From assembly GCA_922989275.2 (NCBI GenBank), contig OV277861.1, forward strand, positions 18,252,540 through 18,316,539: 64,000 nucleotides of DNA. Reading direction: 5' to 3'. The notes beneath the pieces are model-generated. The model saw only the letters and a list, made by a program, of their open reading frames with translations. It did not search any database and had not been told where the DNA came from. The position numbers and the translations under genes are program-made. The stretch is from Gari tellinella (Eukaryota; Mollusca; Bivalvia; Cardiida; Psammobiidae). Numbering within the stretch: position 1 is the first letter of the stretch; the number at the start of each line of letters is the position of its first letter. This document shows positions 9,799 to 21,063 of this stretch, one piece after another.

Positions 9799-10364
9799 GC
9801 ATAGCCTGAAAATAGGCAACACTCGTTAGCCGTTCCTCGTACTATATCATCAGTTTATAACTCATTCACTTCTGAAACTTTACATAGCCACTAGTTATCG
9901 ATGGAAATTGATCTTATATGGAATCTTATGGTGTGCAATAGGGTTTTCTGCGTCCCATGATCTCTTTGTATTCACAATCGATCGAGAATTGACTGCGTAA
10001 CAAGACTCGGAATGAAGTCCGTGCGTTTCGCGAAACACGTTTGCCGCGGGAGTCGGACACCTTTCTAAGGTATATAAAAAAAAATCTCAAAAAATGAGCT
10101 TTTGGTCAGAATATGGTGTTTGGTCATAGAAAAGGATGTTTTTATGGTTTTAGTCTCTTTATTTGTGTTTGGAGGTGTTATATTGGGGCAAAGCATGCAT
10201 CTGACATCTGTGATTTTCCTCTGATAAATTTCTTTTGGAAAATGTGGTATGGACCCATAAATCATCTATGTTATTTTTTTTAATTTCACATATTTAACCT
10301 GTTGCATATTGTCAGTTACTTAATACTACTGCATAGAGTGTTAAATCTTAATAAACAGAACGAT
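9799..10364 (-). other. Intron, nothing recognised
   Basis: No exon or repeat family seen. A small palindrome GTGCGTTTCGCGAAACACG at about 10020 is noted without interpretation. Confidence 0.4.
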
Positions 10365-10583
10365 TCTGTATGATAGGTTTAAAGAGATTCTAAAAAAAAT
10401 CTGACATTTAACTGATTCAGATCATGCAGGGTGGTGTATTGACCTAGATATTATTTTGTTGTTATTATTTTTATACGGTATTCGGAGTTTCAACTGGGTT
10501 TTAAGCCACATAGAACAATTCTGTAATAGCAATTTATGGGCTTTATATATATTCTAAGTCTTAGCCCTACGAGAATAGGAGAC
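10365..10583 (-). repeat. Dispersed repeat N, inverted copy
   Basis: Reverse complement of 2885-3120 without the G-rich expansion; shares AACTCCGAATA and AGACTTAGAATATATATAAAG. Confidence 0.6.
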
Positions 10584-10676
10584 AACAGTCTATGGAGAAA
10601 AAAATAGACGCGATCGTTGTTCTATATTGAAAACAGTGGTAATTAGATCTATATATTTGTTCAGTATAATAAAATG

Positions 10677-10816
10677 AATATCACATCTCATAGAGGTTGA
10701 AAGAACGGATTGTTCACCCTCTATAAGTAGATGTCAACATCGGCTGACGCCTTGGTTGACATTACTTGCCTAGGGTGAACAATCCGTTCTCTCACCCTCT
10801 ATGAGATGTGATATTT
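10677..10816. mobile_element. Palindromic MITE-like element
   Basis: Arms of about 45 bp: ATATCACATCTCATAGAGG and complement, then GAACGGATTGTTCACC and complement, around a GTCAACATCGGCTGACGC loop. Single copy here. Confidence 0.65.
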
Positions 10817-10868
10817 ATATATTGTCAAAGCACTTTGAATGTAAAGCAGACAGTTCCATTGAAAAGGA

Positions 10869-11230
10869 TACAGCGTTCCCTCTCTACAACGACACCAAAT
10901 GAGAGACAACAAATATGTGCGTTGTTCGGAGGGAGTCGTTGTAGGGAGGGAAATTGGCTTCAATTTGCAAACAGCTTAAATCCAGATCAGACGCCGCGTA
11001 ACGCGGCGTCTGATCTGGATTCAAGCTGTTTGCCACTCGTCATTATGGCATTTTTCTGTCAAAATGTATAATAAGTAAATTTGAGAAAAACAGCAGACGA
11101 CAATTTTAAGTACACTCTATTGCAGCCGTGAAAAACTGGACATAATTACATTGTTTAGGGAACAACGGAAATAGTCGTTATAAGGAAGGAGCCGTTGTTC
11201 GGAATGCCGTTGTAGAGAGGGGGTACTGTA
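10869..11230. mobile_element. Family D MITE, copy 3
   Basis: TA-flanked CAGCGTTCCCTCTCTACAAC, hairpin core GACGCCGCGTAACGCGGCGTC, complementary end GTTGTAGAGAGGGGGTACTG. Confidence 0.85.
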
Positions 11231-11320
11231 TAAGCACCAACCCGTCAGGGTACAAGAACATGGCATGCAGCTGTTCGACATAAGTGAGTTCGGTCTAACC
11301 AGGATAGAGTGTATATTTAC

Positions 11321-11456
11321 CGTGCGATGTGGCATTCCTTTCGACATCACATTCAACTGGAACTGTCCAGTTAAAGCTCTTGATGATAAAGGGATGGTTA
11401 CGATCATGTTGAGCATATATCAGCTCATTACTGTAGACAAGGACATCATTTCTTAT
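11321..11456 (-). CDS. SRCR-ZP protein: ZP-N to ZP-C junction exon
   Basis: Acceptor ATATTTCAG, donor GTAAATA. Reads IRNDVLVYSNELIYAQ, then SFNWTVPVECDVERNATSHG. VYSN....A followed by a hydrophobic strand and PVEC is the end of ZP-N and the fourth ZP-N Cys. Phase 0 at the start and one base at the end fit both neighbours. N-glycosylation sequons are FNWT and RNAT. Confidence 0.87.
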
Positions 11457-11893
11457 CTGAAATATTAAACAAAGTCCCCTCAGACAAGTCAATGTAAATT
11501 GGGCTGATGGGTGTTGCGAAACATGAAAACCCTAATGACATGATCAAGACTGTCTGGTTGTCCAACAGGGCGGATATTCTACATGTACCAGGTGTTTAAA
11601 ACTTTAAAAGTTAAAAGTTAAAATCCTCGGTATTTCCCACTGGGGTTTGTTGGGAGCGTGGTTGCAAATGAAAATGCATATAGTTAAGTTGGAGTATTTT
11701 GGCTACATATAGTGGTTTTAAAGTTATCTTTTCCAGCAATCTTTCTTGTATGTCTATATAAACTCTATGTTAGGATCTCAAAAAAGAAAAATCTGTTAGA
11801 TTCTAGAAACAATTCTAAAAAAGTGTTTAAACATAAGATATGACGGGGAAATGAGGAAGTGAGTAACCGAAGTACTCGCCTTTCTGTTCAGTT
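11457..11893 (-). other. Intron within ZP-N, nothing recognised
   Basis: AT-rich, no exon or repeat family identified. Confidence 0.4.
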
Positions 11894-12231
11894 TATAGTG
11901 GAATCCCTCCAAACCGGAACCTCTAAATACCGGAATTCTCTCTAAACCGTCTTTATTTTAAACAAAAACACAATAAACACGCCTCTTTACGTCTTTGGAT
12001 AATTCCTACACTGAAGAAAATAGCTTCCACTTTTTACATTCTAGCAAATGATAGCTTAAAGAAGATTGAACGTAAAATAGAATGCGCCTTAAGGCGCATT
12101 CTGCTTTATTTTCAACTTCTCTAAGTGTTCAGCTATCTTCAATACTAGACACATACTATGGGTTAAACCCCCTCTAAACCGGAAATATATGTTGTCCCCA
12201 TATTTGTCCGGTTTTGAGGGGTTTCACTGTA
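11894..12231. mobile_element. Family F (Tigger-like) element carrying a nested B element
   Basis: TA-flanked outer ends TAGTGGAATCCCTCCAAACC and the complement (GGTTTTGAGGGGTTTCACTG). The middle (about 11960-12166) is a B element with hairpin loop GCGCCTTAAGGCGC, ending ATGGGTTAAA. The F right end (CCTCTAAACCGGA) resumes directly after TTAA. This is a nested insertion. The right end lies 95 bp past the ZP-N exon. Confidence 0.7.
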
Positions 12232-12325
12232 TACGGAAAATACCAATCAAATCACTTCCAGAGAAACTACATGTACAATCCATGCGAAATATACCAGAGT
12301 TTTAGGTGCATATGATGTCCCTTAC

Positions 12326-12528
12326 TATTTCGTTTGTGAGGCATTGCTGTAACCCTTGGCGAAATTTGAGTGTTCCCAATGATTCAATTCCGGTACAACC
12401 ATTTTCTCCGAGGTAGATATCTGACGCAATAGCGGACGGATGTAGCTGACGTAATCGGTTCATGTCAAGGTCGATTTGCCATCCATTTTCGTCGCAACTT
12501 ACAATGACCGTGCTAGACACTGATGGTA
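12326..12528 (-). CDS. SRCR-ZP protein: ZP-N exon
   Basis: Acceptor CATTCACAG, donor GTAAGG. Reads VPSVSSTVIVSCDENGWQID, then LHPSAIASDIYLGENGC, then LKFRQGLQQCLTNE. Three Cys with the ..V.C....W.I.....L......I.LG...C........F......C spacing of ZP-N. Starts with two bases that complete Val with the linker exon and ends in phase 0. Confidence 0.87.
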
Positions 12529-12982
12529 CTGTGAATGTCAATTTATCAAAGCATTAATCATAAACGTCTGACCATGGTCTAAACCATTTGACAGTAAAAT
12601 GCGAATCAAGCAATATTTTCGAAACGCATGCCCTTTAATTGTTGAGCTACATGGTTTGCCTTAACGTTTTGTTGAAATTCGTTTCAAAGGGAATTTTGGC
12701 AATATAAACGATGTAAAGTCACTTCGACCTTCAAAAGAGTGTAATGACGTTAAAATCTTTGAAGTACTTACTTCAATCCTATTGCAAATATGCTTTAGAG
12801 AAAACTTAGGTCTGACCGTTATTCCGTTATTCGTTATCTTGCAATACAAACCGAAATAGCAGAACCAGGACTACATTTAATTAAAAGCTAGAACAGCAAA
12901 AACTTGCGTTGAAAGCCCGTGGTAAAAATACTTCATGTATCTAGAATTCTGTTTTTGATTGTCTAAATAAAAAATGACATAC
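12529..12982 (-). other. Intron, nothing recognised
   Basis: No exon or repeat family found. Confidence 0.4.
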
Positions 12983-13036
12983 CTTTGAGCCGCGTGGTGG
13001 TTGGAGATGTCTTTGTTGTAAAAGCCGAATACAAGC
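12983..13036 (-). CDS. SRCR-ZP protein: Thr-rich linker exon before the ZP domain
   Basis: A 54-base exon between ATCCCAACAG and GTATGT. Reads G-LYSAFTTKTSPTTTRLK, mostly Thr/Ser/Pro, a likely O-glycosylated stalk. Phase 1 at both ends. It has the same length and phase as the linker exons at 55318, 28282 and 21064, so these are paralogous exons. Confidence 0.8.
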
Positions 13037-13659
13037 CTGTTGGGATAAAATATCTACATTTAAAATAATAAATTGTTGACGGATAAAATACCAAATCTGT
13101 TAAAACAGTTTATTTTTGTATAATGCAGCTACTTCCTCAGAATCTATACTTGAGAAATGTTATATCAGACCAGAGTTGTAGATACGCACGCGGCAGAGTA
13201 TCCGAGAGCTTACCCAATTGAAACTAATGGGTGACTGTACCCAACAAAAGCAAAAGGAAACTCAATTATTTTAAAGTGATTGCGTAAAAACCAAACAAAT
13301 ACTCAATTGCTTTTTAATTTCATCGGGTTATCAACTGAACTTTTACTTTAGTCGAACGTGTATAAACAAAAGTTGCATATAGAAGTATGTAAGGTAAACA
13401 CTGAAAGTTAACAACAATACCCTGAATGCACTGTTGAAAGGACAAGGATAGGAAATAGTTTATTTTCCTACTGATACCAAATTATGTTACAAATTATGGG
13501 GTTCTGGACTGTGGATACCCAAATGAATTAGAAACCATGGGGGTTGTGGTCAATGCAAACCCCAATGAATTTTCCAAAAAACCCTATTCCTGTAAAATCC
13601 GTGTATTGATACCCAAATCCAAGACAAAGCTTATCTACAACTCTGCAGACATTCCTCTC
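13037..13659 (-). other. Intron, nothing recognised
   Basis: No exon or clear repeat found in this stretch. Confidence 0.4.
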
Positions 13660-13876
13660 TTTAACTCCTTCTCTGTCATGGCGTCATCAAATTTAAACAA
13701 TTGTCGTCTGCTTTTATTTCAAAAAACAATTTTTAGCTAATTTGACTTAAGATATATTGAAACGAGTGTCAAACAGTTTGGATTCTGATCAGACGCCGCG
13801 TTACGCGGCGTCTGATCAGGATCCAAACTGTTTGCAAATAACTACTGTACTCGGGGTAAGGCAGTGAAGGGGTAAA
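13660..13876. mobile_element. Family C MITE
   Basis: CTTTAACTCCTTCTCTGTCA left, GCAGTGAAGGGGTAAA right, AATTGTCGTCTGC subterminal block, near-perfect hairpin CAAACAGTTTGGATTCTGAT with GACGCCGCG loop. Confidence 0.75.
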
Positions 13877-14238
13877 TCCTTATACTGCAAGATTAATCGT
13901 GAGATGTTTACCCCTTCACCGCTATATTGTCGTCTGCTCCAATATTGTTGTATGTGTAGATCATTTCCAAGTTAGACTCTATGTAGTAGAACTTAACAAG
14001 TTCACGCTCTATGACGCCTTTAAAGGCGTTTGCAAACATATTCGGTCCTGATCAGACGCCGCGTTACGCGGCGTCTGATCAGGACCCAAACTGTTTGACA
14101 CTTGTTTCGAAATTTCGTCAGTCATATTGCCTTAAGTATAACTTTGAAATGATATTATTGACTACAATACTGAAGCAGACGACAATAAAGCGGTGAGTGG
14201 GTAAATATCACCCGAATAGTTTGATCATGAAAGGGTTA
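13871..14238. mobile_element. Family C MITE, adjacent copy
   Basis: Second C copy abutting the first, from GGTAAATCC to GATCATGAAAGGGTTAG. CACCGCTATATTGTCGTCTG and its complement at 14169 form long inner arms around the GACGCCGCGTTACGCGGCGTC hairpin. Confidence 0.75.
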
Positions 14239-14365
14239 GGACATTGGCAAAGCTGCAAAGCCGACTTTAGGCGAGTTCCGATCTAAGACGTATTGCCATG
14301 AGTATCAAACAGTTTGGATCCTGACCAGACGGCGTGTTTCGCAATCCAAACTGTAAATAATCATT

Positions 14366-14566
14366 TACAATTAAACTTCTCTATTACGACCACCAAAATG
14401 AAGGCTAATTGATTGTAAAAAAGGCAGGTGACAGCCTAAAGCAAGGTGACAATAAAACACACAGAAAACTTTCTTTTTTACTGTCACTTTGCTTTAAGCA
14501 GCCATCCGTCGCAAACACCTACTAAGTAACATAATTAAGTTGTCGGAATAGAGAGGTTTTACTGTG
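14366..14566. mobile_element. Family G MITE, copy 2
   Basis: TA plus CAATTAAACTTCTCTATTAC, right end AATAGAGAGGTTTTACTG; centre hairpin GCAAGGTGACAATAAAAC. Confidence 0.75.
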
Positions 14567-14582
14567 TATACAGGTCGTTTAT

Positions 14583-15516
14583 ACGAGGGGTGTTTCATAA
14601 TTAATGCAACTAGATCAATAACTTTATTAATATAAGTGCAAAACACACGTGTTATATATCACTCAAAAGAACTATTCTTCGCCTACACAATGGTAGAATG
14701 CACAGAGAGATCACATAACTAGATAATTCACACCACGAGCCTAAAAGACCCCAAGCCAAGGGCTGTGTATTTTTTAGGTAATGTTTAGAACAAAGTTTGA
14801 TACTATAATTACCATAAAGGTTTTATTTTTAAAAATAGTTTTATGAAGCTTTCAGTCAAATTTATTCAGACAATCATACACATATTACGCAATTTAAATT
14901 TTTATAATTTCACCAAATAATAAAAATATAGGTAATATTTAACTCTTACTGAAAATTATACTAAAAAGTGACACTACTGTTATGTTCAAGAGGTTTTGTT
15001 GAAACCTAGAGCACATTTTGTTGTATCAAACTAGGCTATAATTGAAGCAATTGAAGTAGATTTTCAAGTTTTAAAATCAAATTATAGGTATATGAATCTA
15101 GAAAAAGTTCATAGCGTTCGAAAATTTATGTCAACTTTTTTCATTAGCAAAATGAGAAATTTTATTTTTTTGAAATTGAGATTTAAAACAGCTGAGCCTT
15201 TTAATTTGAATGTAATCTTATTTATATTAAAATTCAGACATAAACTGATGTATTACAAAAACAAAGTATAGACATTTTACTTTTAAAAAAGTTGTTAGGT
15301 CAATAAGTAATGTCTTAAAATTGCTATGTTCTAGTGCCCTTGAGAAGGGGTCATTTAGATAAGCATTGTGATTTATCCCGTTATGTGATCTTATCGTGCA
15401 TTATACCATCGTGTAGGTGAGGAATTGTCCTTTCCAACAATTTATCACACATGCATATTACAATTATAATATCGAAGCTATAAATGGAGTTGCATTAATT
15501 ATGAAACACCCCTCGT
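14583..15516. mobile_element. Mariner-like non-autonomous element, 934 bp
   Basis: Terminal repeats of 29 bp, perfect, start ACGAGGGGTGTTTCATAATT. The left flank ends in TA if the element starts at CGAGG; the right flank is TT, so one side of a TA duplication may have mutated. The interior is AT-rich without a recognisable transposase. It ends 15 bp from the SRCR6 second-half exon. Confidence 0.72.
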
Positions 15517-15530
15517 TGTAATGCACATAC

Positions 15531-15694
15531 CACTGCAATGAATACCGACATCCTGATTGTGGCTACAAATGCCGGTTTGCCAGCCATTAAAGCTGCATGC
15601 ACTGATATCGTTTTCATAACCATTACACCGCATAAAGTTGAGAGATCTGCCATTGCCTCTTCCAAATCTGCCGTTTGAGATAGCTCCAACATAC
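15531..15694 (-). CDS. SRCR-ZP protein: SRCR6 second half
   Basis: Acceptor ACCTACAG (+ strand CTGTAG), donor GTATGTGC. Reads YVGAISNGRFGRGNGRSLN, then MRCNGYENDISACSFNGW, then GICSHNQDVGIHCSG. This is the C-terminal SRCR half with four Cys (MRC, SAC, GIC, IHC). Very similar to 60234-60397 and 30911-31074. The mariner-like element lies only 15 bp past the exon end, leaving a short native donor context. Confidence 0.9.
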
Positions 15695-15820
15695 CTGTAG
15701 AGTGTAAACCATTCTATCGTTAAAACAAGGATGTAGAGGTACATACAATGTGTAGCGTGTTCAGTTACCACTGTTTGCTGTTTAGGTTAGCCGTTTGTGC
15801 CCCGTGTGCAGCGTGCAGAG

Positions 15821-16108
15821 TACAGTAGAGAAAACGTTTTCTTTCCAAATAGCCCTGGTTACGCTTAAACTATTATTTTCATTGCAAACAGTTTGGAGCC
15901 AGATCAGACGCCGGGTAACCCGTCGTCTGATCAGGCTCCAAACTATGTGCCCCTCAGATTAAAACTGGTAGTCAGAAATGTCAAAAAGTTGTTATTTACT
16001 ATATTTCATTGCAGTGCGTTTGCGTTTGAACGAAATAATCACGTTTTCTCCACTGTATTTCAGGCCGGTAGTCAACTCGCAATCGATGGCTATCGATTTC
16101 TTTACTGA
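15821..16108. mobile_element. Family K element, copy 1
   Basis: TA plus CAGTAGAGAAAACGTTTTC to AACGTTTTCTCCACTG (GAAAAC form) plus TA at about 16057. The hairpin GTTTGGAGCCAGATCAGACG with loop GGGTAACCC is at 15890-15945. The right flank to 16108 is half of the outer arm (CAATCGATGG...) seen complete around 34979-35316. Confidence 0.75.
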
Positions 16109-16570
16109 ACTCATCAGTGTTAAAGTAATACATGCACGCGCATTGCATGAAAACATTTCAAAGCTATTCTATATTAATGAACAGAGTATTAGGAAATTCA
16201 TGTTGGTCAATATTTCTGTCAATTTTAATTTCGCTTCTTAAGTCTAACATTCAATATCAATTAATTATTGACAACCAAAAAGCGGTCGAAAATCGTCAGT
16301 GAAGGGGACATATGTTGGATCAGAAACTTTCTAACAAATGTTTGAAAACTTATGAGTCGTATGTATGCTTGTAAATTTATCTTTTGCGTCATTATTCACT
16401 TCAGGATTTTTAACTATACCGAGGTAAACCGTATAGAAAATGTTTCCTCGTTATAAATAATTTCTGTTTGGATCAAAACAAATATTTTATATCTCTCACA
16501 AGTTAAATTTTATGCTTCATGTTCAAGCCTTCTTCCGATTATTTAAATTTAATTAAATGTTTAAATATAC
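16109..16570 (-). other. SRCR6 mid-domain intron, nothing recognised
   Basis: AT-rich, no exon or repeat family seen. Confidence 0.4.
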
Positions 16571-16724
16571 CTTTCACCATTGTAATGTCCAAGTTGTCTG
16601 CAAATAACCGTAGCTTCAGCAGGGCCAAAGTATAAATTACAAACTGTATGCCAAGCTCCGTTGTGGTAAATCTCTACCCTGCCGGAGTCTGAATCAGAGC
16701 CATTTACCAATCGCACGGACATAC
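16571..16724 (-). CDS. SRCR-ZP protein: SRCR6 first half
   Basis: Acceptor CATTAAAG, donor GTATAT. Reads SVRLVNGSDSDSGRVEIYHN, then GAWHTVCNLYFG and AEATVICRQLGHYNGER. Two Cys (TVC, VIC). There is no Cys in the NG..DS segment and Tyr replaces the Cys after RQLG, which is the group A pattern. 154 bases, phase 1 in, phase 2 out, matching exon 15694. Confidence 0.9.
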
Positions 16725-16867
16725 CTTTAATGTAAGCAAAATATTGAAAACATTTCGTTAAGCGTCATTGTTTTAAATATTGTTACAATTTTTTATATCA
16801 AGAAGTAGCTAGTGTATTCAATACAACAATCATACAGATGGGGCGATGGAAGTGGCAATACATGTAC

Positions 16868-17296
16868 TACAGTGTTCCCTTCCAACAACGGCCTTCCCAA
16901 CAACGATTCCCTACTTAGAACTCAACAACCGCATGTACAGTGCAACCCCACTACAACGGCCCTCCGAACACATATTCCCTCCTGACAACAATGCCTGCTG
17001 CTGTTCCATAAACAAGACATTTATGTCTTACGCTTTAACTGCTGCAACATCGTCTGCTTGGAATTGTCGTTTGTTTTTTTCAATGTTACGTATTAGACAT
17101 TTTAACAAAAGAAACATAATTATAGACAAGTGACAAAAACAGTAACGCGGCGTTTGACCTGGATTTAAACTGTTTGCAAATGTAAGACAGGTTGTGCTCA
17201 GCGCTCGATGGGTATTAATCTGCCCTCCCCTATAATATCCCTGAATAACACACAATCTGTGTCTCCCATCGGGTGTGTTGTAGAGTTTGCACTGTA
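16868..17296. mobile_element. Family D MITE with a second D start inside
   Basis: Outer CAGTGTTCCCTTCCAACAAC and the right end TAGAGTTTGCACTG plus TA. A second D-type start, CAGTGCAACCCCACTACAAC, lies at about 16936. The hairpin is mostly lost (AACGCGGCGTTTGACC). Its right TA is also the left TA of the next element. Confidence 0.7.
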
Positions 17297-17478
17297 CAGT
17301 AAAACCTCTCTATTACGACCACTAAATTAAGGTAAAAACAGGTGTTTATGACAGGTGACAGCTTAAAGCAAGGTGACAGTAAAACAGAAAGCTCTGTCAC
17401 ATTTCTTTAAGCTGTCACCTGTATTTTATACAATCAATTAGCATTCTTTTAGTGTACGTAATAAAGAGGTTTTACGTA
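17295..17478. mobile_element. Family G MITE, copy 3
   Basis: CAGTAAAACCTCTCTATTAC left, AATAAAGAGGTTTTACG right, hairpin CAGCTTAAAGCAAGGTGAC. It abuts the D element with a single shared TA. Confidence 0.75.
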
Positions 17479-17939
17479 TATTATTATAACTCGGCGTCTT
17501 GTTAGGCTCTACATTTGTATTCACTCAATATAAAATGAGTTTTTCAAAATTTTCAAAATAATTGCCATTTTCTAAACGCTTTTGAATTGCTCTTGCGTTT
17601 AATTTCATTTCAACTTCCCTTAAGTAGGCAACAACACTGTTTTCTGTTTGTCCTGCTTAGCGCATTTTAGTCAAAGGTTTGCTTACAGTGATAAAGTTCC
17701 TTTCGGTGTCTAATAAGAATCCAAACTTTTTGACACCATAATTATGTTACTTCGTTTCTTCAGTTATTTATCCACATTATTTGATAACAAATGTAAGAGA
17801 TCGTTTAACTCTTGCAACACTAAGTAGCTCTTGTGGGTTATTAGATTCCTCTGTAGATCATTTTAGTTTCCAAAAGATAAACCAGTCTACCTGGAATTCT
17901 GTGAAGTTTAAATGAAAATACTTGTTTCAATTAGCAAAC

Positions 17940-18002
17940 AGTGTAGACCACGATCAGAGGGCTCCTACAGGAGCCCTCTGATCTGGGTATACACTGTAAC
18001 AA
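17940..18002. repeat. Hairpin AGAGGGCTCCTACAGGAGCC in block copy 1
   Basis: J-type hairpin core (CAAACAGTGTAGACC... and complement). It is complete here, lost in the centre of copy 2 (19279-19317) and mismatched in copy 3 (20340-20405). Confidence 0.65.
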
Positions 18003-18111
18003 ATGTAACGATTATATTTTAAACAGGTCAGTGGTGTTGAAAGAGTTAAAGATATAAGTAAACTATTAACTAGTTTTACAGACGAAAGTCGGTTAACGTA
18101 TGAATACATAC

Positions 18112-18162
18112 CAGAATTAGTAACTGTTGTATAATAAGGCATCTTGGAGGTTACATGGTGAG
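18112..18162 (-). CDS. SRCR-ZP protein: linker exon (block copy 1)
   Basis: 51 bases between TTTATCACAG and GTATGT; reads A-HHVTSKMPYYTTVTNS. Thr-rich, phase 1/1. Paralogous with 19427 and 21064 (PYYTTVT core). Because the phases are symmetrical, inclusion or skipping keeps the frame. Confidence 0.72.
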
Positions 18163-18261
18163 CTGTGATAAAACAAACACCTTTTAACAATTTGAATAAT
18201 TAAAACATTCACTGCCTAACCCCGAGTACAACGGTTATTTCGGCCCTCCAAACAATGATTC

Positions 18262-18353
18262 CCTACTTAAATAAATACGAAAGACTCAAGCAGGAAACGT
18301 AACACAAACAATACACCCACCTCTCAAGCAACACAAACACAGTCATACCATAA

Positions 18354-18391
<38 letters not shown>

Positions 18392-18523
18392 ATACCATTC
18401 CTTCATCTACACACTGAATAGAAAACAACACGCAAGACAAACATAAAGCAAAGTGAATATAGGATCCGCCTTGGTACGGTCAGTAGCAATCAAGAATTAA
18501 TTATGAAGTAACCATTAACAACC
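18262..18523 (-). repeat. Retroposon-like insert with (AC)n between block copies
   Basis: Reverse complement of about 5260-5500 (TTTGCTTTATGTTTGTCTTG read on the - strand). Includes an (AC)n microsatellite at about 18359-18388. Confidence 0.6.
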
Positions 18524-19426
18524 ACTCAAAACCGTATGTACAGTGCTACCTCCCTACAACGGCCTTCCGAACAACGATTCCCTCATTCGAACAATTCTTT
18601 CCGCTCTTAAATAAACAAAATAAATAATGCCTAAAGCTTTCACTGGTGCAATGTCGTCTGCTTGAAAGTGACGTTTGCCATTTTTCTTAAAGTTATATAT
18701 TGCTCATTTTAACCAAAGCAACATAGACAAGTGACAAAAACAGTAACGCGGCGTCTGACCTGGATTTAAACTGTTTGCAAATTTTAGACAGGTCGTGCTC
18801 AGTGAATGCTGTATATTATTATAACTCGGCGTCTAGTTAGGCTCTACACTTGCATTCATTCATAATATAATAAGCTTTTCAAAATTTTCAAAATAATTGC
18901 CATTTTCTACACGCTATTGAATGGCACTTGCGTTTAATTTCATTTCATTTCAGTTTCGAGTTTAGAAAAAACTCTTCCCTCTTGTAGGCAACACCGCGGT
19001 TTTCTGTTTGTTTTGCTATGCGCATTTCAGTCAAAGGTTTGCTTACAGTGATAAAGTTCCTTTCAGTGTCTAATAAGAATCCAAACTTTTTGACACCATA
19101 ATTATGTTACTTCGTTTTTTCAGTTATTTATCCACATTATTTGATAACAAATGTAAGAGAAAGTTTAACTTTGCAACCCACATGTGGATTATTAGGTTCC
19201 TCTGTAGATCATTTTAGTTTCCTAAACATAAACCTGGAATTCTGTAAACTTTAAATAAAAATACTAGTTTCAATTAGCAAACAGTGTAGACCGCGATCTG
19301 GGTCTACACTGTAACAAATGTAATGATTATATTTTAAACAGGTCAGTGGTGTTGAAAGAGTTTAAGAGATAAGTAAACTATTAAATATTATTACAGACGA
19401 AAATCGGCTCACGTATGAATACATAC

Positions 19427-19471
19427 CAGAATGAGTTGTGTGATAAGGTAGCAATGATTCCACAATACGAG
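19427..19471 (-). CDS. SRCR-ZP protein: linker exon (block copy 2)
   Basis: 45 bases between TTTTACACAG and GTATGT; reads A-RIVESLLPYHTTHS. Phase 1/1. More diverged and shorter by three codons than copy 3, but the frame is open and the splice sites intact. Confidence 0.65.
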
Positions 19472-20417
19472 CTGTGTAAAAAAACAAACACGTTTTAACC
19501 ATTTGAATATTTTAAGCCATTCGTTGCCTAAACCCGAGTGCAATGGTTATTTCGGCCCTCCCAACAACGATTACCTACTTAGAACCCAAAATGTATGTAC
19601 AGTGCTACCTCCCAACAACGGCCTTCCGAACAACGATTCCCTCCTTCAAACAATGCTTTCTGCTCTTTAATAAACAAAATAAATAATGTCTAAAGCTTTC
19701 ACTGCTGCAATATCGTCTGCTTGAAACTGACGTTTGCCGTTTTGTTCAAAGTTATATATTGGACATTTTAACAAAAGCAACATAATTATAGACAAGTGAC
19801 AAAAACAGTAACGCGGCGTCTGACCTGGATTTAAAATGTTTGCTAATGTTAGAAAGGTCGTGCTCAGTTAGCGCTGTATGTTATTATAACTCGGCTAGTT
19901 AGGCGCTACACTGGCATTCATTCATAATATAATAAACCTTTCAAAATTTTCAAAATAATTGCCATTTTCTAAACGCTATTGAATGGCACTTGCGTTTAAT
20001 TTCATTTCAGTTGGGAAAAAACCCTTCCCTCATGTAGGCAACACCTACGTTTTCTGTTTGTTTTGCTATGCACATTTTAGTCAAAGGTTTGCTTACAATG
20101 ATAACGTTTCTTTCGGTGTCTAATAAGAATCTAAACATTTTGACACCATATGTTACTTCATTCCTTCAGTTATTTATCGACATTATTTGATAACAAATAT
20201 ATGAGATCGTTTAACCAACTCTTGCAGAACTACGTAACGCTTGTGGATTTCTAGGTTCCTCTGTAGATCATTTTAGTTACCAAAACATTAACCAATCTAC
20301 TTGGAATTCTGTGTAGTTTCAAAAATACTGGTTTAAATTAGCAAACAGTGTAGACCCAGATCAGAGGGCTCCTACACGAACCTTCTGATCTGGATCTACA
20401 CGTTTGCAAATGTAACT

Positions 20418-20968
20418 AGAGCTTTCACTAAAGGTTATTGATACCCTAACTCCAAACTACCCTTTCACAAACCCCACATAATGTCATAAAAAGCAAGTAA
20501 AATTTTGGCCTTTATATTTTTTGAAATTTGCAAATTTCAAGTTGAAAAGGGACATAACTCTGTCAAATGTGTACGTGTTATGAAACTTGGAGAAAAGCAT
20601 AACCAACGTAACACAACATAAAGTGTTTCAAGTTTGTAGACAATATCATTACTACTTTTCAAGAAAGTGACATGTACAAAAAATTCAAGTTAAAACGGGC
20701 ATACTTCCTTTCGGTTTTGTGGAAGAGTTATTCAAATTGAGGAAGAGTGTCTAAACATAACATTTATATTGTGAAGACATTATCATAAACAGTTCTCAAG
20801 AAAATGGCAGAATGCCTTATCTAAGGAGCAAAATTTCAAGTTTAAAGGGGCAAAGAAAAAGTCAAATGTCCCGAAAAACGAGACGGACGGACGGACCGAC
20901 CGACTGACCGACCGACCGACGGACTAGGCGTTTCCTATATAGCCCCCACCCCAGGTGGTGGGGTAGAA
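20418..20968. repeat. GGGACATAACTC-type dispersed element with GACGGACGG tail
   Basis: Present only in block copy 3. Contains GGGACATAACTCTGTCAAA, a GACGGACGGACGGACCGACC run at about 20881 and AGCCCCCACCCC. This layout is frequent in bivalve interspersed repeats (from general knowledge). No ORF is seen. Confidence 0.6.
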
Positions 20969-21063
20969 TGATTATATATTCAATCAGGTTCGTTAGTGGT
21001 GTTGAAAGAGTAATAGAGATAAGTAAACTACATAATATTACTGCAAAACGTATGAATACACAC

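Noticed and set aside
10020..10040. Palindrome GTGCGTTTCGCGAAACACG as a regulatory operator
   Set aside because: Single short palindrome in an intron, without a second copy or promoter context.
13780..14100. Regularly spaced palindromes as a CRISPR array or integron attC sites
   Set aside because: The palindromes are long MITE hairpins in eukaryotic intron DNA, with no short repeats at constant spacing and no cas or integrase context.
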